Of a DNA stretch of 64,000 bases, positions 1 through 8,701 are shown one piece after another. Each line of letters starts with the position of its first letter. Within the stretch, counting starts at the first letter, position 1. The position numbers and the translations under genes are program-made. The DNA comes from Helicobacter hepaticus ATCC 51449 (GTDB lineage Bacteria > Campylobacterota > Campylobacteria > Campylobacterales > Helicobacteraceae), in NCBI RefSeq assembly GCF_000007905.1, contig NC_004917.1, positions 868,001 to 932,000 of the forward strand. Direction: 5' to 3'. The notes beneath the pieces were generated by a model. That model had not been told where the DNA came from, did no database searches, and was given only the letters and a program-made list of their open reading frames with translations.

Positions 1-1275
1 ATAGTTTGAAGGACTCCATACTTTAGATTCTGTCTCTTCTTGAGTGGCTTCAGAGGCGGCTTCTGCTGCACCTTTTGTTGCAAATTTGCGAGGCACATCA
101 GGAACAAAAGTAGCAGGAGAATCTCCCCTATCAAATGCAGTTTGATAAATAAAAGGTTTTATAGAACTGCCGAGCTGTCTTTTAGCTTGAGTGGCACGAT
201 TAAATTTTGTTTTTACATAATCTATGCCACCTACCATTGCTAAAATATCGCCTGTGTGCGTATCTGTAACAACCATTGCGCCATTAAGTGTATCATCATT
301 TAAATCCCCATTTTCAAACATTTTAGGATAACGCTCGTGAAGACGTTTATTAATTTCATCATAGCCATATGCCATTGCTTCTTGTGCCGCAAGCTGATAA
401 TCTAAGTCAATCTTAAGCCTAATATAATATCCACCTGTTTTTAAATCTTCAATATGAGCTAACTCACGTAATACTTCATCAACAACATACGGAGCAACAT
501 TTTGGGTAAGTGTTTGGTTAAAGACTTCTGGCACTTCTTTGTTTGCATTTTCATATTCTTCCGTAGATATCCAACCAATATCATAAAGTCTATCAATAAT
601 GTCATTAGCACGTGCCATTGAGTATTCTTTATTTTTTGTAGGGTCATAAAAACTTGGTGCTTTAGGAAGCCCTACAAGCATACAAATCTCTTTTAATGTG
701 AGCTCATTTAAACTCTTATGGAAATACCCCAAAGCCGCTGTTTTAATGCCGTGATAACTATGCCCAAATGAAATACGATTTAAATAAAGTTCCAAAATTT
801 TCTCTTTGCTCAAATGTCGTTCAATATGAATAGCAAGCATTGCTTCTGTGATTTTACGCTTAAGCGTTTTTTCTGGACTAAGTGCAATATTTTTAATAAG
901 CTGTTGGGTAAGTGTGCTGCCTCCCTCCACATAACGCATACTTTTAATGTTTTTAAGCATAGCACGCGAAATTGCATCAGGATTTATGCCTATGTGTTCA
1001 AAAAAAAGCGTATCTTCTACTGCAAGCAGTGCTTCAATCACACGTGGCGGTATCTCATCAAAAGTTGCATAGAATCTAAAGTTTTCATCAGTAAAAACAT
1101 TTGCAATAAGTCTATCTTTTCTATCAACTATCTGTGAGGCAAGAGCAAATTGGTAATTTGTAATTTTACTCACTTCAGACTCAACCTCATAAAAAAGCTT
1201 GATAAGGTATGCTCCTGCTCCTATTCCAACAATAATAGCTATGACAAAAAGACTATGCTTTATTCTATGCCACAT
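1..1275 (-). CDS. pbp1A: Penicillin-binding protein 1A, N-terminal part (runs off window)
   Basis: Bifunctional class A PBP that polymerises glycan strands and cross-links peptides in the periplasm. The 425 visible residues start at the ATG complementary to 1273-1275. A single membrane anchor lies at about residues 8-25. The GT51 transglycosylase follows, with EDTLFFEHIGI at 87-97 (Glu87 the expected catalytic acid) and GGSTLTQQL at 118-126. The transpeptidase nucleophile motif S-S-I-K is at 370-373, and the visible part ends at the conserved W-S-P-x-N-Y. The rest of the transpeptidase lies beyond base 1. The gene sits next to tlpD, as I recall for H. pylori (HP0597/HP0599). I see no damage in the visible part. 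Confidence 0.95.
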   Translation of the reverse strand, partial: MWHRIKHSLFVIAIIVGIGAGAYLIKLFYEVESEVSKITNYQFALASQIVDRKDRLIANVFTDENFRFYATFDEIPPRVIEALLAVEDTLFFEHIGINPDAISRAMLKNIKSMRYVEGGSTLTQQLIKNIALSPEKTLKRKITEAMLAIHIERHLSKEKILELYLNRISFGHSYHGIKTAALGYFHKSLNELTLKEICMLVGLPKAPSFYDPTKNKEYSMARANDIIDRLYDIGWISTEEYENANKEVPEVFNQTLTQNVAPYVVDEVLRELAHIEDLKTGGYYIRLKIDLDYQLAAQEAMAYGYDEINKRLHERYPKMFENGDLNDDTLNGAMVVTDTHTGDILAMVGGIDYVKTKFNRATQAKRQLGSSIKPFIYQTAFDRGDSPATFVPDVPRKFATKGAAEAASEATQEETESKVWSPSNY

Positions 1276-1282
1276 TTATTTG

Positions 1283-2689
1283 CTAATCTCCTAAGTCCTC
1301 TTTATTTGAGGACTCATCACTTTGAGATTCTGTGTGGGATTCTAGCTGAATACTTGCTTGTGGATTCTTCTTATCTTCTTCCATTTTGTTTTCTAGTCGT
1401 CCAATTTCATCAAATACTTCTACACGTTTTTCATTATACATCTCAAGGATAGAATCCATAACACCATTAGAATTTTGCTCCATTGCCACAATCTTGCTAT
1501 CAATAAAGGTTTTAGAGCAAGATTGATTGGTATCAGCAAAAGTTTGTGCCAAAGAAATAGCTTCTGTATGAACCCCTGCGTGATAAGCCTCAAGAGCTCT
1601 GTAGCCTTGTGTATTAGCAAATGCCATTTTACCATCGCCCTCATAATACCATTTGCCCAATCGGCAATTATGATGATCCACACAATTAAAGCTATCAGAT
1701 AAGCCAAATATATAAGAATAAAGATTATTTTTATACACAACGTGGTCAAGTTTTGCCAAAACACAGAAGATTCTATTGCTCAAATTTAATGTGCTGTGTT
1801 TTGTAATAAGACTGCCTAGCTTAAGGTTATTAATCACCCCGTGAAGTTTCACAACTCCCTCACGCACATTATCTGTAGCTTCATTTGTCTCTTCCGTGCT
1901 TGTTTGAATATCATTTGCTTCTTGTTGCATTGACTTTACAACAACTGCTATTTCTTTTGTAGCTTTTTGTGTTTTTTCTGCTAGTTTTCGTACCTCATCT
2001 GCAACAACAGCAAATCCTCTTCCGTGTTCTCCTGCACGTGCCGCTTCTATTGCTGCATTAAGAGCAAGTAAGTTTGTTTGTTCAGCAATATCATCAATTA
2101 ATGAAATAACACTTGTAATCTCATTGCTACGCTGTGTAAGAGAATCTACAAGTTGCGAAGCCGCTTGCATTTTTTCATATAAAGTTTCAATTTGCTCCAA
2201 TGCAGCAGTGCTCATACCTAATCCATCTTCTGCAGATTCTGCGGCTTTAACTGAATGCTTAGTAACATCATTTGATTCTGTAAGCACGTTTTGTAATGAT
2301 TCTTGTGTGCCTGTTATACCTTCTTTGAGGCTTTTTGTATAAATATTAAAAAGATTTGTACCTGTTCTATTATTTGTTAAATGATTGAGTAATACAAGTG
2401 AATAATACACAATATCACCAACGCGTGCGCTTGTTACACTGTATTCATCACGAATGTGGCTTATACTATCTATATGTTCTTTTAATTGGGATTTTAAAAT
2501 ATCAAGACTCTCTATTTTTGAGGCAACATCATTTTTATAAACAATCTCCTCGTCTTTTATCCCAATAATTGCTTCTACTTGTGAAAAGCCTACAAGCATT
2601 TTATAAGTTTCAAGCTCTTTTGTGATTTCTGCAATCTGTGCATCTCTTTCCATTATTTGACGTTGTAGTGCTTTGCTGGAACCAAACAT
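1283..2689 (-). CDS. tlpD: Soluble chemoreceptor TlpD with C-terminal zinc-binding CZB domain
   Basis: Cytoplasmic methyl-accepting chemotaxis protein without transmembrane segments. I start it at the internal ATG at 2689, seven codons inside the longest frame, because AAGGAGA lies just before it. The 468-residue protein begins [11 protein letters not shown], like H. pylori TlpD. The signalling hairpin that contacts CheA/CheW is near 190-260 and holds the almost invariant core around [20 protein letters not shown]. The C-terminal CZB domain shows the three-His, one-Cys set (about His316, Cys342, His370, His374). In H. pylori this receptor is linked to energy, oxidative and chlorine-oxidant taxis. 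The acidic, serine-rich tail after about 440 is probably disordered. Confidence 0.93.
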   Translation of the reverse strand: MFGSSKALQRQIMERDAQIAEITKELETYKMLVGFSQVEAIIGIKDEEIVYKNDVASKIESLDILKSQLKEHIDSISHIRDEYSVTSARVGDIVYYSLVLLNHLTNNRTGTNLFNIYTKSLKEGITGTQESLQNVLTESNDVTKHSVKAAESAEDGLGMSTAALEQIETLYEKMQAASQLVDSLTQRSNEITSVISLIDDIAEQTNLLALNAAIEAARAGEHGRGFAVVADEVRKLAEKTQKATKEIAVVVKSMQQEANDIQTSTEETNEATDNVREGVVKLHGVINNLKLGSLITKHSTLNLSNRIFCVLAKLDHVVYKNNLYSYIFGLSDSFNCVDHHNCRLGKWYYEGDGKMAFANTQGYRALEAYHAGVHTEAISLAQTFADTNQSCSKTFIDSKIVAMEQNSNGVMDSILEMYNEKRVEVFDEIGRLENKMEEDKKNPQASIQLESHTESQSDESSNKEDLGD

Positions 2690-2875
2690 ACTTTCTCCTT
2701 GTGTTTTCAATTAATAAACGAGTACATTATAGCATTTTACAATAAATGCTGTCTCTTTATCTATAAATCGTCATAAAGTTCTGCTTTATGTTGCAATTTT
2801 GTATATTTTAAAGCAAGAAAAAAGAGAAAATATTTAATGATAAGCTTTCTTATTTGCATTTTTGTATTTTGTTGC

Positions 2876-2881
2876 TATAAT
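2876..2881 (+). promoter_or_regulatory. Extended -10 element of fur
   Basis: TATAAT preceded by TGC gives the TGnTATAAT form typical of epsilonproteobacterial vegetative promoters. It is 50 bases upstream of the fur start. The AT-rich region before it (about 2830-2850, containing AATGATAA) could hold a Fur box for autoregulation, but I cannot define one with confidence. Confidence 0.6.
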
Positions 2882-2930
2882 CCTGCATAAAATAAGAATC
2901 GCAATCCTAAAAGCGCAACAAGGAGCGTAT

Positions 2931-3392
2931 ATGAATATGAATGCAAATCATCGCGTGGAAACACTAGATTCTATACTTGAAAGGTTAAGAAGCTCAATTA
3001 AAAAAAATGGGCTTAAAAATTCTAAACAACGCGAAGAAATCATTGCTGTGCTATATAAAAGTGGTACACATCTTAGCCCTGAAGAGATTACTAATATTAT
3101 CAAAACAACTGATAAAAATGCAAGTATCTCCTCTGTATATAGAATCCTAAGCTTCCTTGAAAAAGAGGGATTTATTACTGCTCTTGAGGCTGATAAAAGT
3201 GGAAGACGCTATGAAATTGCTGCCAAAGAACATCACGACCATATTATTTGTTTAGCTTGTGGCGACATTATAGAGTTTGTAGATGCAGATATTGAACGTT
3301 TGCAACTTGATATTGCACAACAATTTGGCGCAAAACTCATCAGCCACGATATGAGATTATTTGTCAAATGCTCGAAATGTCAAGGACTCTAA
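2931..3392 (+). CDS. fur: Ferric uptake regulator Fur
   Basis: Iron-responsive repressor of 153 residues. The open frame extends 23 codons further upstream, but the ATG at 2931 has AGGAG five bases before it and matches the H. pylori Fur N-terminus. The winged-helix domain (KNGLKNSKQREEII then SISSVYRIL) is followed by the metal-binding HHDHIICLACG segment and a C-terminal C-x-x-C (CSKC), the structural zinc site. The N-terminal extension before the helix-turn-helix is typical of Helicobacter Fur. A second Fur-family gene, PerR-like, is at 46630-47040. Confidence 0.95.
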   Translation: MNMNANHRVETLDSILERLRSSIKKNGLKNSKQREEIIAVLYKSGTHLSPEEITNIIKTTDKNASISSVYRILSFLEKEGFITALEADKSGRRYEIAAKEHHDHIICLACGDIIEFVDADIERLQLDIAQQFGAKLISHDMRLFVKCSKCQGL

Positions 3393-3423
3393 AGGTTTAA
3401 TTAAAAACTAAAATTCATTTGTG

Positions 3424-3429
3424 TATAAT
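3424..3429 (+). promoter_or_regulatory. -10 element for tRNA-Lys(CTT)
   Basis: Perfect TATAAT lying 28 bases upstream of the mature tRNA 5' end, between the fur stop and the tRNA. No convincing -35 hexamer was found. Confidence 0.55.
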
Positions 3430-3457
3430 CACGCTTTGCTAAAACTTAAGCAATAAA

Positions 3458-3533
3458 GGACGTGTAGCTCAGCTGGTAGAGCAACTGACTCTTAATCAGT
3501 GGGTCCAGAGTTCGATCCTCTGCGCGTCCACCA
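3458..3533 (+). tRNA. tRNA-Lys (anticodon CTT)
   Basis: A 76-base cloverleaf with encoded CCA. The acceptor stem pairs GGACGTG with CGCGTCC. The anticodon stem ACTGA/TCAGT encloses loop CTCTTAA, giving anticodon CTT for AAG codons. The T arm carries GTTCGATCC. A second lysine tRNA with anticodon TTT is in the cluster at 23724-23799. Confidence 0.97.
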
Positions 3534-3569
3534 CCTCAACTTACAATTTTTCTACAAAATATACAGATT

Positions 3570-4250
3570 CTAACATTTTGTCCTAATGACACCGCTTTGT
3601 GGCAATACACAAAGACTCTTATGCTCACTTCCTTTGAATAAAGTAATCTTAAATGGTGAGCGCAAAGCTGTAGGAATTTTTCCGCAATAAGGCACGCCTC
3701 GCCTATCAAAATAAATTCTCGCAGTTTCACGCTCTTTACAAAAGTTATCAGACTCTATAAGAATATTCTCTACCCCGAAACGCTCTCCTAATCGTATCTC
3801 TGCAAGAGCATTATTTTTACATTCCATAGCGGTATTGGTGTTATTATAGGCGCTTAAGCATTTTCTATCCATATCTTTAAGAATAATATCTCCTGCCATT
3901 GGACGACTATCAAAATTCGTAGTAGTCGCCATTCTTGGTGTATCAATATAAAGGCTATAGCTATGAGTGGTATAAATTTTACCCAAATGAAATTGTATCT
4001 GCCACATAGCGTTACGATGTTGTGCTACAAGTGCATTTACATCAAGAGAAGGATAAAGTCGGAGCATATCGCGCGCATCTTGGGCTTGTATAAACATATT
4101 ATCATCGCTCAAAGCAAAAAGCTGAAGCATTTTAAGATGGGAGATAAGTGTGCTATAAGCTACTTCTAAAGAATGATTGCTCCGAATCTGCACAAATGAG
4201 AAAAGCACTATGAACATACCTAAAGCAACAATACATTCAAAGAGTTTCAT
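3570..4250 (-). CDS. Pilin/pseudopilin-like membrane-anchored protein, unknown function
   Basis: A 226-residue protein with one N-terminal hydrophobic helix (residues 4-20) and a Cys-containing extracytoplasmic domain. The N-terminus MKLFECIVALGMF resembles the mature end of type IV pilins and type II pseudopilins, with Glu at position 5. There is no prepilin leader ending in Gly, and the in-frame upstream sequence offers no start codon. The gene follows the glycosyltransferase with two bases between stop and start, so the two are probably co-transcribed. It is a real gene by context and coding character. The pseudopilin assignment is only suggestive. Confidence 0.6.
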   Translation of the reverse strand: MKLFECIVALGMFIVLFSFVQIRSNHSLEVAYSTLISHLKMLQLFALSDDNMFIQAQDARDMLRLYPSLDVNALVAQHRNAMWQIQFHLGKIYTTHSYSLYIDTPRMATTTNFDSRPMAGDIILKDMDRKCLSAYNNTNTAMECKNNALAEIRLGERFGVENILIESDNFCKERETARIYFDRRGVPYCGKIPTALRSPFKITLFKGSEHKSLCVLPQSGVIRTKC

Positions 4251-4252
4251 TC

Positions 4253-5557
4253 TTAATCTTTGGATTGACCTGATTGAGATTTTGTTGATTCTATTTTTTG
4301 CCTAAGTCGTGATTGTGTAGTAGTAATAGGACGACTTTGCACAGAGGGCACTATCACAAATGATGCCACTTTCTTCCCTAAATATATCACAGGGATTTCA
4401 TTCTCATAACTTTCATTGAGATTATTCACAGGCATCAAATAAGGCTCTTCACTTCCTTTTATGCCATAAAATCGTAAAGCAAGCTCTAATTTGCGACTAC
4501 TTGTTTTAATCGCATCAATGCCCTTTTGCTTGAGTAAGCGTGCTACATCTTTGCTAATATAATACGAACTTGCAAAGTGATTTTCCATACCAAAGAGATA
4601 AAATATTTTATTGCCATAAAGTAAGGAGGTTTGAATAAAAAGCAGCGCTAAAATCATTACGAATCGTCGCACATAACCTACCCTAAATGAAGGCAAACGC
4701 ACCCTCATATCTGAAAAAAATTGCTTAATTGCCACAGGAAGAGCTACCACACTCATAGGAAAAAGTGTTTCAAGATCTACATCTTGCCTCAATGAAAGCA
4801 GCACAACAAAAAACATTGAAGATGCGCCAATATCTAAAAGCACGTTATTTTGCTTTCTTAGAGCATTATAAAGCGTATAGATATAATATATGAGCAACAA
4901 AGGTGAAAAAAACAAAGCCATATTCCCTAAATTTGACAGAAAATAATTGCGTGGAACACCTGAAACATCAAGCCCAAAAAAATACATATTCAAAGCAAAA
5001 AAAAGCAAGGAGAGAATCATTCCTAAAGTATTTTTATTTTTAAGTGCATAAAAAAAGAGTGCAAAAAATAAAATCGCAAAGATTCCATCTAAAAATATTG
5101 CAAAAAACATCACAATATAAGGCATTTTTTGATATCTCATCTGATAATAACAACATAAAAGTGCCACAAAAATAATCAAACCACTTTTTAATACAAAAAG
5201 TGCGCTAAACATTACTCCGGGCAAAAGTGCATAAATGAGTATTACAACCAACGCATCACGAGGTTTTTTGAGGTAGATTCTAGAAATTTTATATAAAAGA
5301 AACATATTGCACATATGAATAAGAATAAAAGGCAAACGCAGAGCATAGTCATTATATCCAAATAGCTTAAGTGAAAAACGCGCAATAATAAAAGCCAAAT
5401 CTTGAGAATAAAATACGCCAAAAGCTTCCTTATAATGAATACTTATATCGCCGCATAAGAGAAATAACAAAAAAACATTTATGCCCAAAATCAAACAAAA
5501 AAGCACATTTGTGCGTAAATTAGAATCTCTATATATCTCCCAAATCTCTCTTATCAT
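4253..5557 (-). CDS. GT39/ArnT-like membrane glycosyltransferase
   Basis: A 434-residue integral membrane protein with about ten hydrophobic segments. Residues 40-85 fit the first periplasmic loop of the PMT/ArnT (GT39, GT-C fold) family: an acidic segment, then GYNDYALRLPF, a hallmark stretch. The family moves a sugar from a polyprenyl-phosphate donor to protein or lipid A on the outer face of the inner membrane. The C-terminal 60 residues are hydrophilic and end in a Ser/Gln/Lys-rich tail. It lies between ilvA and the pilin-like gene in one leftward run. The substrate cannot be read from sequence. Confidence 0.75.
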   Translation of the reverse strand: MIREIWEIYRDSNLRTNVLFCLILGINVFLLFLLCGDISIHYKEAFGVFYSQDLAFIIARFSLKLFGYNDYALRLPFILIHMCNMFLLYKISRIYLKKPRDALVVILIYALLPGVMFSALFVLKSGLIIFVALLCCYYQMRYQKMPYIVMFFAIFLDGIFAILFFALFFYALKNKNTLGMILSLLFFALNMYFFGLDVSGVPRNYFLSNLGNMALFFSPLLLIYYIYTLYNALRKQNNVLLDIGASSMFFVVLLSLRQDVDLETLFPMSVVALPVAIKQFFSDMRVRLPSFRVGYVRRFVMILALLFIQTSLLYGNKIFYLFGMENHFASSYYISKDVARLLKQKGIDAIKTSSRKLELALRFYGIKGSEEPYLMPVNNLNESYENEIPVIYLGKKVASFVIVPSVQSRPITTTQSRLRQKIESTKSQSGQSKD

Positions 5558-5566
5558 TGCTTTTGC

Positions 5567-6796
5567 CTAATTAATCTCATTAAAATGATAACCATAATGT
5601 TGAAGTTGCTCGCGAATGAGCACTTTGTGTTCTTCATTTTTTGTCTCTAATGCCATTGTTACAAGTGCATCTCCATATTTAAGCATAACAGAAGTCCTAT
5701 CATATTCAATCTGAACGATATTTGCACCCACTTTACTTAAAATATTTGTTAGCCCTTGCAAACTACCGGGCTTATCTATGAGCACGACTTCAAGCTTCAT
5801 CTTCCGATTAGATTTCAATAAACCTTTTTCAATAATAACATTAAGCAAAGTAATATCAATATTTCCTCCACTTAGCACAAGTGCTACTTTATCTTGCTTT
5901 GTAAGTGCAAACTTTTTGTGCAAAATACTTGCTACACTCGCTGCTCCTGCACCCTCAACAACAAGTTTTTGTTTTTCAATCAAAAATAAAATAGCATTTG
6001 CAATTTCTTCATCATCTACGCTCACTATTTCATCAACACATTCTTGCACAAGCGCAAAATTCTCCTCATTAACATCACGCACAGCTATACCATCAGCAAT
6101 GCTCCGCACAGATTCTATTTTTTGGATAGCACCACTCTCAAAAGAGCGTTTCATAGCGTCTGCACCACTTGCCACTACACCTATAACTCTTACATTCGGA
6201 TATAGTTGCTTATACACACTCCCTATACCACTAATCAAACCACCTCCACCAATAGGCACAACTACTACATTTAAATCCTCACATTCTTGTATCATCTCAA
6301 GCGCAATACTGCCCTGCCCTGCAATCACCTCCTCGTCAGCAAAAGGGTGAATAAACACTAAATCACGCTCTTTAGCAACCTGCAAAGCTTTAGCATAGGC
6401 TTCATCATAATTATCTCCACTTAAAACCACTTCCGCACCAAGAGCTTTTGTCGCACTTACCTTAAGTAAAGGAGTAGCTTCGGGCATTACAATCACGGCT
6501 TTTATACCAAAATGCTTTGCAGCATAGGCAACACCTTGCGCGTGATTCCCAGCACTTGCAGCGATAACGCCCTGTATTTGGGAATGAGTAGATTGTTCAA
6601 CCAAAGAGGCAATTTTATTGAACGCTCCACGAATCTTAAATGCTCCCGTCAGTTGCAGATTCTCTTTTTTAAGATAAATATCAGCTTGAGCTAAAAGAGA
6701 GAGCATAGGTGCATAGCTTAAAGGCGAGGGAATAATCACATTTTCTAAACGTTGCTTGGCTTTTATTACTTTTTCATATATCTGCTTTTTCATCAT
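5567..6796 (-). CDS. ilvA: Threonine dehydratase (ammonia-lyase) with ACT domain
   Basis: PLP enzyme converting threonine to 2-oxobutanoate and ammonia. The PLP lysine is in LTGAFKIRGAFN (Lys54), and the phosphate-binding Gly loop GGGGLISG is near residue 180. The last 75 residues form an ACT-type regulatory domain (LEVVLIDKPGSLQGLT), as in the short 400-residue IlvA/TdcB class. The start ATG overlaps the EamA stop as ATGA with AAAGGAT just before it, so the two are translationally coupled. It could be biosynthetic (isoleucine) or catabolic; without other ilv genes nearby the sequence does not decide. Confidence 0.92.
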   Translation of the reverse strand: MMKKQIYEKVIKAKQRLENVIIPSPLSYAPMLSLLAQADIYLKKENLQLTGAFKIRGAFNKIASLVEQSTHSQIQGVIAASAGNHAQGVAYAAKHFGIKAVIVMPEATPLLKVSATKALGAEVVLSGDNYDEAYAKALQVAKERDLVFIHPFADEEVIAGQGSIALEMIQECEDLNVVVVPIGGGGLISGIGSVYKQLYPNVRVIGVVASGADAMKRSFESGAIQKIESVRSIADGIAVRDVNEENFALVQECVDEIVSVDDEEIANAILFLIEKQKLVVEGAGAASVASILHKKFALTKQDKVALVLSGGNIDITLLNVIIEKGLLKSNRKMKLEVVLIDKPGSLQGLTNILSKVGANIVQIEYDRTSVMLKYGDALVTMALETKNEEHKVLIREQLQHYGYHFNEIN

Positions 6797-7782
6797 ATAT
6801 CCTTTGTCTTGTTGTGAGATTTTCCCTCTGTATTGCGGATTGTATCGTGCCTTGCGTTAAGAGAACTTGAAATGCGCCTATATCTTCTTAATCGCCTCAT
6901 ATCTGCTAAAAGCACGGGTAATCCCACACCAACACCAGAAAGGATAATAAGCACAATACCAACACTTGTAGGGAGATTTGGCAAAGCATCACCTAAAATC
7001 ACGCCCAAAATCACAGAAAATACTAAGCGCGTATAATCAATAGGCGCGATGATTCCAGCAGGCGCAATCATATAAGCTTTTGTAAGATAATGCTGACCCA
7101 AAGTGCCAAAAAAACCAAGCAATGCAATATGTAGCCACTCTATCCCATTAGGCATTACCCATTGCTCATCAAAATATGGCACACCGCACCAGCTTAGTAG
7201 CAATGCCATAACACTCATTGCTACTCCTGTAGAAAATACAATCACCCACGAGCTAAAATAATCCTTGAGCGCGCGAAGATTCAAAAATGCAACTGCCATA
7301 GAAAGTGCACCTGCGATACCAAAGACAATATTAAGCATTTCTAACTCATTTAAAGAAGGGTTACATATAAGCAAAATCCCTATAAAACCTAAAATAGTAG
7401 ATAAAATCACGCCTACATTGAAATGCTCTTTTAAAAATATTATTGAAAGCACTACGACATATAAGGGCATACTTTGAGCAAAAGCACTCGCTGTGCCTAG
7501 AGAAATGGTAGCAATATTATAAAAAAGTGCCACAAAGCTAAGTCCTCCAGCACCAGCACGCGCCACAAGAATCCACCAACCGCCGCTTTTATGTCTTGGC
7601 AATTTCATAGGTTTATTAAAAAGCAGTGGAAGCAAAAGGAGAATCATCACAAATGAGCGAAAAAAAGCCACTTCCATAGGCGGAATAGAATCTGAAAGGA
7701 TTTTTGCCTCTGCACTCATAAGAGCAAAAAGAAAAGATGAAATGAGCATTGCTAAAATGCCTTGAGTAATATTTTGCTTCAT
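6793..7782 (-). CDS. EamA/DMT-family inner-membrane transporter
   Basis: A 329-residue protein with ten hydrophobic segments in two homologous EamA halves, the layout of drug/metabolite transporters. The first half has AFFRSFVMILLLLP and the second TKAYMIAPAGIIAPIDYTR. AAGGAG lies 8 bases before the ATG at 7782. The cargo is unknown; relatives export amino acids or move S-adenosylmethionine-like solutes. Direct coupling to threonine dehydratase hints at an amino acid or related metabolite, which is an inference. Confidence 0.85.
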   Translation of the reverse strand: MKQNITQGILAMLISSFLFALMSAEAKILSDSIPPMEVAFFRSFVMILLLLPLLFNKPMKLPRHKSGGWWILVARAGAGGLSFVALFYNIATISLGTASAFAQSMPLYVVVLSIIFLKEHFNVGVILSTILGFIGILLICNPSLNELEMLNIVFGIAGALSMAVAFLNLRALKDYFSSWVIVFSTGVAMSVMALLLSWCGVPYFDEQWVMPNGIEWLHIALLGFFGTLGQHYLTKAYMIAPAGIIAPIDYTRLVFSVILGVILGDALPNLPTSVGIVLIILSGVGVGLPVLLADMRRLRRYRRISSSLNARHDTIRNTEGKSHNKTKDI

Positions 7783-7906
7783 TCACGCACTCCTTTTGCC
7801 TTTTTGCACAACCAAAAAGTTATTGTATCAAAAGCTTGTTGCTTTAATGCAAATTGAACTCTAAGATTGCACACAATCTCCTTATGAGTATGCGCAATTA
7901 AAATAA

Positions 7907-7923
7907 TGGAATAGCCTTTGCTT
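7907..7923 (+). promoter_or_regulatory. Sigma-54-like promoter upstream of flgH
   Basis: TGGAATAGCCTTTGCTT keeps the invariant GG and GC dinucleotides of RpoN promoters, separated by exactly ten bases, and the TT before GC. It ends 32 bases before the flgH start. RpoN drives middle flagellar genes in Helicobacter and Campylobacter. A small inverted repeat (AAGAG/CTCTT, 7923-7939) overlaps the expected transcript start. Confidence 0.6.
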
Positions 7924-7955
7924 AAGAGCCTATAACTCTTACAAAGGATTGTAAA

Positions 7956-8690
7956 ATGCTTATAAAAAGTATAGGTATGTATCTTATTGGAATCTTAATT
8001 CTCTTTATTGCTTTATATCCACGACACAGCTTTGCCTTTGAACCTAACATTGATTTTAACGCGCCTGATTGGGTAGAAGAGAGAGAATCCGCAGATAATG
8101 ACATTCCCGAATTACCCCGTGCAGGAAGCCTTTTTGGTAGCGGAGATAAACCACTTTTTTCTGATAGACGCGCAATGAAGCCCGATGACCTTATTACGAT
8201 TGTTATCTCTGAAAATGCCAATGCAAATTTCACAACAAATAAAAACTACAATGGTGCAAGTGGGGGCAATGTAACGCCTCCATCCATAGAATACACAGGT
8301 AATAATGAAGAGCAAAAACAAATTGTTTCTGAACTCAATGACCAAGCGGCTTATAATCTTACCAAAGCAAATAATACTTCTAATTTTCAAGGTGGAGGAG
8401 CACAAACGCGAAGTGAAGCCCTCAATGCTACGATTACAGCAAGAATTGTCAAAGTGCTTGATAACAATACCTACTTCATACACGGACGCCGAGAAGTGCT
8501 TGTAGATGGCGAGAAACAAATCCTTGAATTAAGCGGCGTGGTGCGTTCATTTGATATTAGCAAAGATAATGTTGTGCAAAGCAAACATATCGCAAATGCC
8601 AAAATTGCCTACACTTCGCTAGGACCAATCAGTGATACAAATCATAAAAAACCTGTAAGCGATGGCATAGAATCTCTGTATCCCTTTTAG
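7956..8690 (+). CDS. flgH: Flagellar L-ring protein FlgH
   Basis: Outer-membrane ring protein that lets the flagellar rod pass the outer membrane. The 244 residues show a hydrophobic signal sequence (about 1-28), then the family features GSLF, LFSDRRAMKPDDLITIVISE and the C-terminal LELSGVVRSFDI and IANAKIAYTSLG. The usual lipobox Leu-x-Gly-Cys is missing: no cysteine occurs near the signal cleavage region, so the protein seems not to be a lipoprotein. AAAGGATT precedes the ATG. It is followed closely by pseF, an order also seen in H. pylori (HP0325-HP0326). Confidence 0.93.
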   Translation: MLIKSIGMYLIGILILFIALYPRHSFAFEPNIDFNAPDWVEERESADNDIPELPRAGSLFGSGDKPLFSDRRAMKPDDLITIVISENANANFTTNKNYNGASGGNVTPPSIEYTGNNEEQKQIVSELNDQAAYNLTKANNTSNFQGGGAQTRSEALNATITARIVKVLDNNTYFIHGRREVLVDGEKQILELSGVVRSFDISKDNVVQSKHIANAKIAYTSLGPISDTNHKKPVSDGIESLYPF

Positions 8691-8701
8691 TCGGTAAGTG
8701 T

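Noticed and set aside
1420-1764. 114-codon minus-strand frame inside tlpD
   Set aside because: Another frame of the intact CZB region of TlpD; the conserved zinc ligands are in the long frame.
2830-2875. Possible Fur box upstream of fur
   Set aside because: Only partial similarity to an AT-rich palindrome in an AT-rich region; not distinguishable from background.
5778-6350. 190-codon plus-strand frame opposite ilvA
   Set aside because: It is a Ser/Thr/Pro-rich mirror of the strongly conserved threonine dehydratase frame, with no ribosome site.
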